Assembly (NCBI GenBank): GCA_031381645.1
Contig: JANMYB010000004.1
Location: 1 to 20,844 of the forward strand
Source of the DNA: Methylotenera_A sp031381645
GTDB taxonomy: Bacteria > Pseudomonadota > Gammaproteobacteria > Burkholderiales > Methylophilaceae
Length of the DNA: 20,844 bases
Direction: 5' to 3'
This document shows, one piece after another, positions 1-5,859 of this stretch (position 1 is the stretch's first letter; every line of letters starts with the position of its first letter). The translations under genes and the position numbers were made by a program. A model generated the notes under the pieces. That model had not been told where the DNA came from. It made no database searches and saw nothing but the letters and a program-made list of their open reading frames with translations.

Positions 1-216
1 GTTTAAATCGAACACTTGAATGCCATGACCGCGTAAACGTTGGGCTGTAGCTTCACTGCTAGCCACTGCGCCTTCAATTTTGTGTTTTACTTTGGCTAGT
101 TCTTCAATAAACATATTGGCGGTAGAGCCTGTGCCCACGCCAATAATACCTTCTTTTACATATTGAACTGCCGCTGCGGCGACTTGTTGTTTTAATTCAT
201 CTTGGGTAAATGCCAT
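1..216 (-). CDS. rpiA: Ribose-5-phosphate isomerase A, N-terminal part (runs off the window)
   Basis: Reading the minus strand from ATG at 216 gives 72 codons that continue past base 1, so only the N-terminal third of the roughly 220-residue enzyme is here. RpiA interconverts ribose-5-phosphate and ribulose-5-phosphate in the cytoplasmic pentose phosphate pathway; in ribulose-monophosphate methylotrophs the same sugars feed formaldehyde assimilation (family knowledge). The translation starts MAFTQDELKQQ and contains the phosphate-binding GVGTGSTA stretch at about residues 26-33, followed by VASSEAT, both typical of RpiA. An AAGGA ribosome-binding site lies 9 nt before the ATG, which supports this start. 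It is divergent from ilvA, with 80 bp between the start codons. Confidence 0.93.
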   Translation of the reverse strand, partial: MAFTQDELKQQVAAAAVQYVKEGIIGVGTGSTANMFIEELAKVKHKIEGAVASSEATAQRLRGHGIQVFDLN

Positions 217-241
217 TCTGCTTAATCCTTTTTAAATTCTT

Positions 242-247
242 TATAAT
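242..247 (+). promoter_or_regulatory. Candidate -10 box for ilvA
   Basis: A perfect TATAAT lies 49 bp before the ilvA ATG in the 80-bp divergent rpiA/ilvA spacer. No convincing -35 box is visible at the expected distance. AT-rich spacers give such hexamers easily, so this is a weak call. Confidence 0.35.
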
Positions 248-296
248 GCTGATAATTCAATATAATAACCTGCATTGGCTTTTTTAAAAATAACGC

Positions 297-1808
297 ATGC
301 CCATAAACTATAAGTACAACATAGAAAACTCGCGTGTGTACGACGTGGCTAAAAACACGCCGCTAGAGTTTCAGCCGATTTTATCGGCACGCATTCATAA
401 TCGCGTGTTGCTTAAGCGCGAGGATATGCAGCCCGTGTTTTCGTTTAAGCTGCGCGGTGCGTATAACAAAATGGCTAATTTGCCTGCGGATGTGCTGGCG
501 CGCGGCGTGATTGCAGCCAGCGCTGGCAACCACGCGCAAGGTGTGGCGCTGGCCGCGCAAAAGCTGAAATGTCGCGCGGTGATTGTGATGCCAACCACTA
601 CGCCTGCGATTAAGGTAACCGCAGTAAAAGCGCGCGGTGCTGAAGTGATTTTATTCGGCGATAGCTATTCTGACGCTTATGTGAAAGCGCTGGAACTGGA
701 GAAATCTGAACAACTGACTTTTGTGCACCCGTATGACGACCCAGACATCATTGCTGGCCAAGGCACGATTGCCATGGAAATTTTGGAGCAATCAAACTCA
801 CCCATCGAAGTGATTTTTTGCTGCGTGGGCGGCGGCGGATTACTGGCAGGCGTTGCAGCTTATGTAAAAACACTGCGGCCTGAAATTAAAATCATTGGCG
901 TAGAAGCCAAAGATGCCGAAGCGATGACTGAATCGCTAAAACTAGGCAAGCGCGTGATACTCGAGCAAGTTGGACTTTTTGCTGATGGTGCAGCCGTAAA
1001 ACAAGTAGGCGAACATACCTTTAAACTTGCTCAACAGTTTGTAGATGAAATGATTGTAGTAGATAACGACGCGATTTGCGCCGCCATTAAAGACGTGTTT
1101 GAAGATACGCGCAGCATTTTAGAGCCCGCTGGCGCATTATCCGTTGCAGGATTAAAAGCTTATGTGGAACGTGAAGGCTTGCATGGTAAAACCCTTGTGG
1201 CCATTGCCTCTGGGGCTAATATGAATTTCGATAGATTGCGCTTTGTGGCAGAGCGCGCCGAGCTTGGCGAGCACCACGAGGCTGTGTTGGCAGTAACGAT
1301 TCCCGAACAAGCGGGTGCGTTTAAAGCATTTTGCCAATTGCTGGGTGACCGCAATATTACCGAGTTTAACTATCGCTTTTCTGACCCAAAAGAAGCGCAT
1401 ATTTTTGTGGGTTTGGCGATTTCCAACTCAATGGAAACAGGAAAACTCATATACGATTTAGCCACGCAACGTTTAAATGCAATTGATTTAACTGATAACG
1501 AAATGGCCAAATTACACTTGCGTCATCTTGTAGGTGGGCGCGCGCCGCAGGCCGAACATGAAGTAGTATATCGATTTGAGTTCCCCGAAAAACCAGGCGC
1601 TTTGATGAAATTTTTAGACAGCATGGGACACGACTGGAACATTAGTTTGTTCCATTATCGTAACCACGGCGCAGATTTCGGCCGCGTGCTGGTGGGCATA
1701 CAAGTGCCGCCGAATGAACAAACTGAGTTTTTAGCGTTCTTAAAAGACTTAGGTTACCCTTATTGGGAAGAAACACAAAATCCAGCTTACAAACTGTTTT
1801 TAGGCTAA
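297..1808 (+). CDS. ilvA: Threonine ammonia-lyase (threonine dehydratase), biosynthetic
   Basis: This PLP enzyme deaminates threonine to 2-oxobutanoate, the first committed step towards isoleucine. The 503 residues match the usual length of the long, feedback-regulated biosynthetic form. The motif SFKLRGAYN holds the Schiff-base lysine at K51; SAGNHAQG lies near 75-82 and the glycine-rich phosphate-binding CVGGGGLLAG near 177-186. The part after about residue 325 contains two ACT-like regulatory domains, beginning around EAVLAVTIPEQAGAF and EVVYRFEFPEKPGAL, which in this family bind isoleucine and valine. The ATG at 297 has no good Shine-Dalgarno sequence, but the translation from it aligns with the family N-terminus (RVYDVAKNTPLE), so I keep it. 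It is a single gene, divergent from rpiA. Confidence 0.96.
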   Translation: MPINYKYNIENSRVYDVAKNTPLEFQPILSARIHNRVLLKREDMQPVFSFKLRGAYNKMANLPADVLARGVIAASAGNHAQGVALAAQKLKCRAVIVMPTTTPAIKVTAVKARGAEVILFGDSYSDAYVKALELEKSEQLTFVHPYDDPDIIAGQGTIAMEILEQSNSPIEVIFCCVGGGGLLAGVAAYVKTLRPEIKIIGVEAKDAEAMTESLKLGKRVILEQVGLFADGAAVKQVGEHTFKLAQQFVDEMIVVDNDAICAAIKDVFEDTRSILEPAGALSVAGLKAYVEREGLHGKTLVAIASGANMNFDRLRFVAERAELGEHHEAVLAVTIPEQAGAFKAFCQLLGDRNITEFNYRFSDPKEAHIFVGLAISNSMETGKLIYDLATQRLNAIDLTDNEMAKLHLRHLVGGRAPQAEHEVVYRFEFPEKPGALMKFLDSMGHDWNISLFHYRNHGADFGRVLVGIQVPPNEQTEFLAFLKDLGYPYWEETQNPAYKLFLG

Positions 1809-1810
1809 TT

Positions 1811-1852
1811 GGCTGAATACAGCCAGAAGTTTGGTTGCTTTAAACCGCAACC
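1811..1852 (+). terminator. Two tandem hairpins after ilvA, possible weak terminator
   Basis: Just after the ilvA stop there is a stem GGCTG/CAGCC (1811-1815 with 1820-1824, loop AATA). A second stem GGTTGC/GCAACC follows (1833-1838 with 1847-1852). Neither is followed by a clear T-run on this strand, so intrinsic termination is uncertain. Confidence 0.35.
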
Positions 1853-1898
1853 GAAATTAAATTTAATATAACCAATTGTTTATATTGAAATAATTAAT

Positions 1899-1916
1899 AT
1901 ATACTGTCTAGTATAT
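1899..1916. promoter_or_regulatory. Inverted repeat, possible operator before the beta-propeller gene
   Basis: ATATACT and AGTATAT form perfect 7-bp arms around the spacer GTCT. They lie 61 bp before the ATG of the following lipoprotein gene and just upstream of TATAAT boxes at 1928-1933 and 1947-1952. The placement suits a repressor or activator site, but the arms are AT-rich and no regulator is visible nearby. Confidence 0.3.
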
Positions 1917-1976
1917 TTCTTGCTTTATATAATGACTTCTGACCAATATAATCAGATAAAACTTTGGAGATTTTGA

Positions 1977-3137
1977 ATGAAATTTGTAGCAACGTTGAAC
2001 AGACCATTTAATCAAACATGCATCAGTTTATTAGCGCTAGCGCTCATTGCAGGTTTAAGCGCATGTACTAAAGAAAAATCAGTAGAAACTACTGCTGAAA
2101 CTACCCCGCAAGCCAATATAGAGGCGGCGTCTGGCGATGCTGCTTCTAGCTCAGGTTTTGCTTACGTCTCCAACCAAGACGGTGGCGTAAGTGTGATTGA
2201 CTTGGCCACCATGCAAGTGACCAAAATCTTTGATGTAAAGGCCGCTGGCCCGCGTGGCTTAGGCATTACCGATGACGGCAAAAAACTCATCGTGGCGACG
2301 CGTGAAAACGAAAGCATTTCAGTTATCGACACTGCAACTGGCGAAGTTTTGCAGCAAATCCCTGTAGGAAAAAACCCTGAGTTTGTTCGTATTAGCGGCA
2401 ATTTTGCCTATATTTCTTCTGAACCCAGTGCAAAAGGTGGTCCACCACCAAAACCTGGCTCGACAGAAGCTGAGGAAGATGACAATGAAGAAAAAATCCC
2501 CGCCAAAATTGCAATAGTCGATTTAACACTAGGCAAAAAAGTGCGCGACATTACTGGCGGCCCAGAAACCGAAGGTATTGAATTTTCAAAAGATGGTAGC
2601 AAATTGGTGATTACAAACGAAGCCGATAATACGGTGACTGTTCACGATATTGCGACTGGTGAATTGCTAAAAACGATTCAAACGCATGAGCACGGCGACA
2701 GACCTCGTGGCATTAAAGCATCACCCGATGGGAATACCTACCTTGCCACTTTGGAGTATGGTAATAAATTTATGGTGCTAGATAAAGATTTTAATTTTGT
2801 ACGTACTGTGGATACTGGCGAAACGCCTTATGGTATAACATTTGACAGCGCGGGTGAGCGAATTTATGTAGCGTCAAATAAATCAAAAACATTAGAAGTA
2901 TATGATGCAAAAACTTATGTAAAAATAAAAGAAGTGGCCACAGGCAACCGCTGCTGGCACTTTACATTTACGCCAGATGACAAACAGATTTTATTGGCCT
3001 GCGGTAAATCGGACGCAGTATTAGTGATTGATGTTGAAAAATTAGAAGTCACAAAACGAATTGAAGACAAAAAACTACCTTGGGGAATTGTGACTTACCC
3101 AAAAGCCATGGGCAGTTTAGATACTAAATTGAAATAA
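1977..3137 (+). CDS. YVTN/YncE-type beta-propeller lipoprotein (PQQ-associated type)
   Basis: A 386-residue exported lipoprotein. Its signal peptide ends in the lipobox LSAC with the lipidated cysteine at C30, followed by a Thr/Ala-rich linker to about residue 60. The rest is a set of repeating propeller blades with the pattern 'GxxxVIDxxTxxVxxxIxVGxxPxGIxxSPDGxxxYVxN', for example YVSNQDGGVSVIDLAT and LIVATRENESISVIDTATG. It resembles the beta-propeller proteins encoded near PQQ-dependent alcohol dehydrogenases in methylotrophs (family resemblance from memory, not searched). A Pro-rich then acidic loop (about 151-174) interrupts one blade. The start is supported by GGAG 7 nt upstream. It is monocistronic: ilvA lies upstream, and a 13-bp hairpin and a convergent gene lie downstream. 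No catalytic site is visible; a scaffold or binding role in the periplasm is likely. Confidence 0.85.
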   Translation: MKFVATLNRPFNQTCISLLALALIAGLSACTKEKSVETTAETTPQANIEAASGDAASSSGFAYVSNQDGGVSVIDLATMQVTKIFDVKAAGPRGLGITDDGKKLIVATRENESISVIDTATGEVLQQIPVGKNPEFVRISGNFAYISSEPSAKGGPPPKPGSTEAEEDDNEEKIPAKIAIVDLTLGKKVRDITGGPETEGIEFSKDGSKLVITNEADNTVTVHDIATGELLKTIQTHEHGDRPRGIKASPDGNTYLATLEYGNKFMVLDKDFNFVRTVDTGETPYGITFDSAGERIYVASNKSKTLEVYDAKTYVKIKEVATGNRCWHFTFTPDDKQILLACGKSDAVLVIDVEKLEVTKRIEDKKLPWGIVTYPKAMGSLDTKLK

Positions 3138-3162
3138 TTTTTAGCTAAAGCCATTTTAAAAC

Positions 3163-3205
3163 ACATGCCCTGCAGACCAATATCCATGCGGCCTGCAGGG
3201 CATGT
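3163..3205. terminator. Strong 13-bp hairpin between convergent genes
   Basis: ACATGCCCTGCAG (3163-3175) is perfectly complementary to 3193-3205, with a 17-nt loop. On the minus strand the stem runs straight into TTTTAAAA, so it best fits a terminator for the DUF1801/EVE transcript. On plus it could also end the beta-propeller transcript, although T residues are lacking there. Confidence 0.65.
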
Positions 3206-3209
3206 AAAA

Positions 3210-3556
3210 TCACTCGTTGTATTCTTTAAAAAGTGCTAGCGCTACTTTTTCAATAAGTCTGTAAGGAATGGGCTGGCTCAACGAGAAGTTTAAATTGCCT
3301 TTTTCGTTACGATACGGCTGTAGATCTTTGATAAGCGCGAGATCTAATTTCAGCGGCGGGTAAACGCCAACGTGTTTTTTAAAAGCAGCAAAATAAAAAA
3401 AACACGTTTTTGTTTTAGTGCAAGTATATTGTAGCTAATACATTCCTGTGCGGCAGGCACGGCATGCTTGGCATCTTCGCGAATTTTGCTGAGAATTTCC
3501 CTTACCTCTATTGCTGACGCTGCGATATATTCATCGATACTTGTGAAATTCAACAT
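3210..3556 (-). pseudogene. DUF1801 (YdhG-like) gene with a single frameshift
   Basis: The reading frame from ATG at 3556 begins MLNFTSIDEYIAASAIEVREIL and follows the DUF1801 family as far as ECISYN and KQKRVFF. It then continues out of family in that frame to a stop at 3350. Shifting the frame inside a run of eight T on the minus strand (plus-strand A-run 3395-3402) restores the typical DUF1801 C-terminus: YFAAFKKHVGVYPPL, then NLNFSLSQPIPYRLIEKV, ending at TGA 3210-3212. One missing T (nine instead of eight) would give an intact protein of about 115 residues, the usual family length. It follows the EVE gene with a 3-bp gap, so the two are probably co-transcribed. The lesion could be a true mutation, phase variation or a homopolymer sequencing error. 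The family function is not established; some members are annotated as iron-chaperone-like. Confidence 0.8.
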
Positions 3557-3559
3557 GGT

Positions 3560-4021
3560 TTATTTCTCGAGTAAGCTCAAAATAAAGTCCCAATCCCTCG
3601 GATCGACTGGCGTGATTGATAGCCTATTTCCGCGCTGCAAAATTCTCAAGTTTTCTAATTCCGGCGTTTCGCGCATTTCTTTTAAGCTGAGTAAACGTGT
3701 TTTGCGCACTAATTTCACATCCACATTCATCCAACGAGGCGTCTCTGGCGTAGCTTTTTCATCGTAATATTTATGGCCTTTTACAAACTGAAAACGATCA
3801 GGATACGCGCGTGAGCTTACCTCTGCAATGCCCGCAATGCCTGGTGTTTCGCAGTTAGAGTGATAAAAAAATACGCCATCGCCCACGCTCATTTGATCGC
3901 GCATAAAGTTACGCGCCAAATAATTACGCACGCCGTACCAATCCACCGTTTGGTTGGGCATGGTAGCCAAATCGTCTATCGACACATCGCCAGGCTCAGA
4001 TTTCATTAACCAGTAACGCAT
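3560..4021 (-). CDS. EVE domain-containing protein
   Basis: A 153-residue cytoplasmic protein that is one EVE domain from end to end, of the bacterial/thymocyte-nuclear-protein-1 type. The family signatures are MRYWLMKSEP at the start, WYGVRNYLARNFMRDQM at about 28-44 and GVFFYHSN at about 49-56. EVE belongs to the PUA-like fold, and members are thought to bind modified DNA or RNA bases through an aromatic cage; the exact role of this stand-alone form is not settled. The length is normal for the family. The frameshifted DUF1801 gene follows 3 bp downstream. A 67-bp spacer separates it from the divergent DUF2237 gene. Confidence 0.92.
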   Translation of the reverse strand: MRYWLMKSEPGDVSIDDLATMPNQTVDWYGVRNYLARNFMRDQMSVGDGVFFYHSNCETPGIAGIAEVSSRAYPDRFQFVKGHKYYDEKATPETPRWMNVDVKLVRKTRLLSLKEMRETPELENLRILQRGNRLSITPVDPRDWDFILSLLEK

Positions 4022-4088
4022 TTTTGTCTTTCAAAAACTTAAGATTCTCGTATGATAACGTGAATGAATAATTTGAGGTTAAGTTGAC

Positions 4089-4448
4089 ATGGCACGCAAT
4101 GTATTAGGTACTGCCCTACAAACTTGTAGCTTGGAGCCGCTGACTGGGTTTACCCGCACTGGCTGCTGCGAAACGGGCGCAGAAGACGTAGGCAGCCATA
4201 CGGTTTGCGTGCAAGTGACAGACGAGTTTTTAGCATTTTCGGTGAATCGCGGTAACGATTTAAGCACGCCGCGCCCAGAATATGACTTTGGCGGATTAAA
4301 CGCGGGTGACCGCTGGTGCTTGTGTGCGGCGCGTTGGCTAGAAGCAAGTGAAGCAGGCTTTGCGCCGCCTGTGATTTTAGAAGCTTGCCACGAAAGATGT
4401 TTAGAAATTGTGAGTTTGGCGGATTTAAAGTATCACGAGCTAAGGTAA
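4089..4448 (+). CDS. DUF2237 family protein
   Basis: A 119-residue soluble protein matching the small, Cys-rich DUF2237 family along its length: NVLGTALQTCSLEPLTGFTRTGCC at the start, VSVNRGNDLSTP-like and YDFGGLNAGDRWCLCAARW in the middle, and VILEACHERCLEIV near the end. Eight cysteines are visible (C13, C26, C27, C40, C77, C79, C100, C104), which suggests metal or redox chemistry, but no function is known for the family. It is divergent from the EVE gene and followed 30 bp later by an inverted-repeat element. It stands alone and is probably expressed by itself. Confidence 0.88.
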   Translation: MARNVLGTALQTCSLEPLTGFTRTGCCETGAEDVGSHTVCVQVTDEFLAFSVNRGNDLSTPRPEYDFGGLNAGDRWCLCAARWLEASEAGFAPPVILEACHERCLEIVSLADLKYHELR

Positions 4449-4478
4449 TGACGAATTGCGGTAGATGTAGGATAAAAC

Positions 4479-4583
4479 GGTTTTGAATTTTAATGCGAAA
4501 GTTCAAGGCGTTTGACCGCAGACAGTACATTTGAGTACGACAAGCGAAAAACAACGCAGAAATTTCGCATTAAAAACAAAACC
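4479..4583. repeat. 105-bp intergenic inverted-repeat element (REP-like)
   Basis: The termini form a near-perfect inverted repeat of about 21 bp, with a perfect 13-bp core TTTTAATGCGAAA (4488-4500) against 4563-4575. The interior has its own imperfect symmetry around GTACATTTGAGTAC (4525-4538), flanked by GGCGTTTGACCGCAGACA and GACAAGCGAAAAACAACGC. This looks like a class of short intergenic palindromic repeats I associate with betaproteobacterial genomes (recollection, not searched). It sits between the convergent DUF2237 gene and the 6S RNA gene and may end both transcripts. Confidence 0.65.
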
Positions 4584-4589
4584 TATTTG

Positions 4590-4780
4590 CTGTGGTGTTG
4601 CCTGAGTCGTTAATCCTGAACCAAAAAAGTTCAGGTGGTAACAACCTAAAGCGCATTAGGTACACTCGCCAAGAGCATCTTAAAAGATAACCCAATTTAG
4701 AGCGCTCACACCGCAACTCGAGTGGCTGAAACCTATAACAAAGACTAGTTCAAGGAATTTAGACTCAAGCAACACCACAG
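4590..4780 (-). ncRNA. ssrS: 6S RNA
   Basis: Read on minus, the ends form a 17-bp closing stem: CTGTGGTGTTGCTTGAG at the 5' end (4780-4764) pairs with CTCAGGCAACACCACAG at the 3' end (4606-4590), with one G-U pair. Near the 3' side lies the hairpin CCTGAAC/GTTCAGG (4615-4635), which resembles the 3'-side hairpin of E. coli 6S RNA. The remaining arms can form the long rod with a central bubble that mimics an open promoter. Its length of 191 nt and its place directly downstream of zapA on the same strand are classic for 6S RNA, which binds sigma70 RNA polymerase and dampens transcription in stationary phase (family knowledge). Confidence 0.9.
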
Positions 4781-4843
4781 AAAACAAGCTGAATATTAAC
4801 GCTGACTTGTGACGAACTGATGAAGAATACTAGTTACAACTAC

Positions 4844-5140
4844 TTACTTTTGTGCGGCAATTGCTTCATCAATTTGATTCTGCATGGCGTTAATCCTACG
4901 CTTATAATCACCAATGTCAACATCACCAGTTTTGGTATTGAGTAATTCGTGAGATAAATTGAGTGCCGTCATAATGGCGATACGCTCTATGCCAACCACT
5001 TTGCCAGAATCGCGTATCTCGTGCATTTTGGAATCAAGGTAACTTACTGCATCCATGAGGCCTTGACGCTCTTCATCGGTGCATGAAACCGTGAACTCGC
5101 GACCCAAAATGGTAACATCAACAAACTTAGCCGCGCTCAT
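4844..5140 (-). CDS. zapA: Cell division protein ZapA
   Basis: A 98-residue cytoplasmic protein of the ZapA family, which crosslinks and stabilises FtsZ filaments at the Z-ring. The N-terminal half forms the globular domain (VDVTILGREFTVSCTDEERQGLMDAVSYLDSKM, in parts) and the C-terminal half is a helical, coiled-coil-forming tail. The family marks IAIMTALNLSHELL and a final stretch rich in Glu/Gln are present. Its ATG overlaps the stop of the upstream zapB-like gene in a TAATG, which implies translational coupling. The 6S RNA gene follows on the same strand, the arrangement seen in many gamma- and betaproteobacteria. Confidence 0.93.
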   Translation of the reverse strand: MSAAKFVDVTILGREFTVSCTDEERQGLMDAVSYLDSKMHEIRDSGKVVGIERIAIMTALNLSHELLNTKTGDVDIGDYKRRINAMQNQIDEAIAAQK

Positions 5141-5337
5141 TAAGATTCCAACCCCACAGATTCAGCGCCTTCTGGGAGTGACTCGAGCAGACCTTCTAGC
5201 TTATTACTGGCTTGCAACATATTATCTTTTTTCTGCGTTAAATCGCTACGCAAACGAACATTTTCCTCGCGCAAGTTTGTGCACAAAGAAATAAGCTTGG
5301 TAATTTTCTCTTCTAAACTTTTTAAATCTAGTTCCAT
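5140..5337 (-). CDS. Small coiled-coil protein, ZapB-like (TIGR02449 type)
   Basis: A 65-residue, almost entirely coiled-coil protein starting MELDLKSLEEKITKLISLC and containing LREENVRLRSDL. It matches the small protein that usually precedes zapA in these genomes and is often named ZapB-like; a role with ZapA at the division site is inferred from context. The frame is open up to 5373, but the ATG at 5337 gives the family N-terminus; the extra 12 codons (MTLIDFFTYSGI) look non-coding. The stop overlaps the zapA ATG by one base. No strong Shine-Dalgarno sequence is visible: GGG lies only a few bases before the ATG. Confidence 0.82.
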   Translation of the reverse strand: MELDLKSLEEKITKLISLCTNLREENVRLRSDLTQKKDNMLQASNKLEGLLESLPEGAESVGLES

Positions 5338-5437
5338 AATCCCACTATAAGTGAAAAAATCTATTAAAGTCAATAGCTAACGTGGGCTATTCAAAGTAAT
5401 TTAACACGTTTTGCATGCTTGTTGTATAAAAATTCAA

Positions 5438-5465
5438 TTGTGAATACGATATAAATCGTTATAAT
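5438..5465 (+). promoter_or_regulatory. Promoter for the riboswitch-btuB transcript
   Basis: TTGTGA (5438-5443) is followed after 16 bp by a perfect TATAAT (5460-5465). Transcription would begin near 5472, just at the 5' edge of the cobalamin aptamer, which makes the assignment more credible than the boxes alone. Confidence 0.6.
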
Positions 5466-5473
5466 CCTCATTA

Positions 5474-5693
5474 GTTGTTAGGTGCCTATGTTTATTTTCT
5501 TTAAACAAAGGTGAAACTGGGAATTAGGTGCATTAACTTTTGTTAATAATGCCTATGCTGCCCCCGCAACGGTAAGTGTGAAACGATATGCAATTAGCCA
5601 CTGAGCGTAGTTTATTCGTCTAAACATGCTTGGGAAGGCGCATATATATTGGCTTTTAGCCATACACACAAGCCCGGAGACCGGCCTCGCAAC
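5474..5693 (+). promoter_or_regulatory. Cobalamin (adenosylcobalamin) riboswitch aptamer
   Basis: The conserved blocks appear in order: GGTGCC (5481-5486), GGGAATTAGGTG (5519-5530), the B12-box-like GCTGCCCCCGCAACGGTAAG (5557-5576), GCCACTG (5597-5603), TGGGAAGGC (5631-5639) and AAGCCCGGAGACCGGCC (5670-5686). GTTG (5474-5477) and CAAC (5690-5693) can close P1. It lies directly before a BtuB-type receptor gene, the standard target: bound cobalamin lowers expression of uptake genes (established for the class). Confidence 0.95.
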
Positions 5694-5859
5694 TTAAGCC
5701 TTAATTTTGAGGCACGCTAGGAAATACCGCGGGGTGACGGTCTCAGAAGCTGCGGTTTATCTATCTTAAGAACGCAATTTTTGTCTGTTTTTCCCTTCTT
5801 TAATTCCCTAGTTTTTACAGATATACATGCGGGGACGCGTGTAATTTAGGGAAAATATA
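5694..5859 (+). promoter_or_regulatory. Leader between aptamer and btuB start, candidate expression platform
   Basis: The 166-nt leader contains CGGTCTC (5738-5744), which is perfectly complementary to GAGACCG (5677-5683) in the conserved 3' end of the aptamer. The two states would exclude each other. The same stretch can also sit inside a local hairpin closed by ACCGC/GCGGT (5726-5730 with 5752-5756). A pyrimidine- and T-rich segment follows (about 5777-5818). The ribosome-binding site AGGGA lies 7 nt before the ATG. Whether control acts on termination or translation cannot be decided by eye. Confidence 0.5.

Noticed and set aside
3468..3767. 99-residue frame on plus opposite the EVE and DUF1801 genes
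   Set aside because: It is antisense to two recognised families and has no ribosome-binding site or domain.
4150..4554. 134-residue open frame on minus across the DUF2237 gene and the inverted-repeat element
   Set aside because: It is antisense to a well-recognised family gene and enters a non-coding repeat; no domain or ribosome-binding site is seen.
5826..5840. ATGCGGGGACGCG before btuB, considered as part of a CRISPR repeat or hairpin
   Set aside because: It is a single occurrence in the riboswitch leader, with no array and no complementary partner of useful length.
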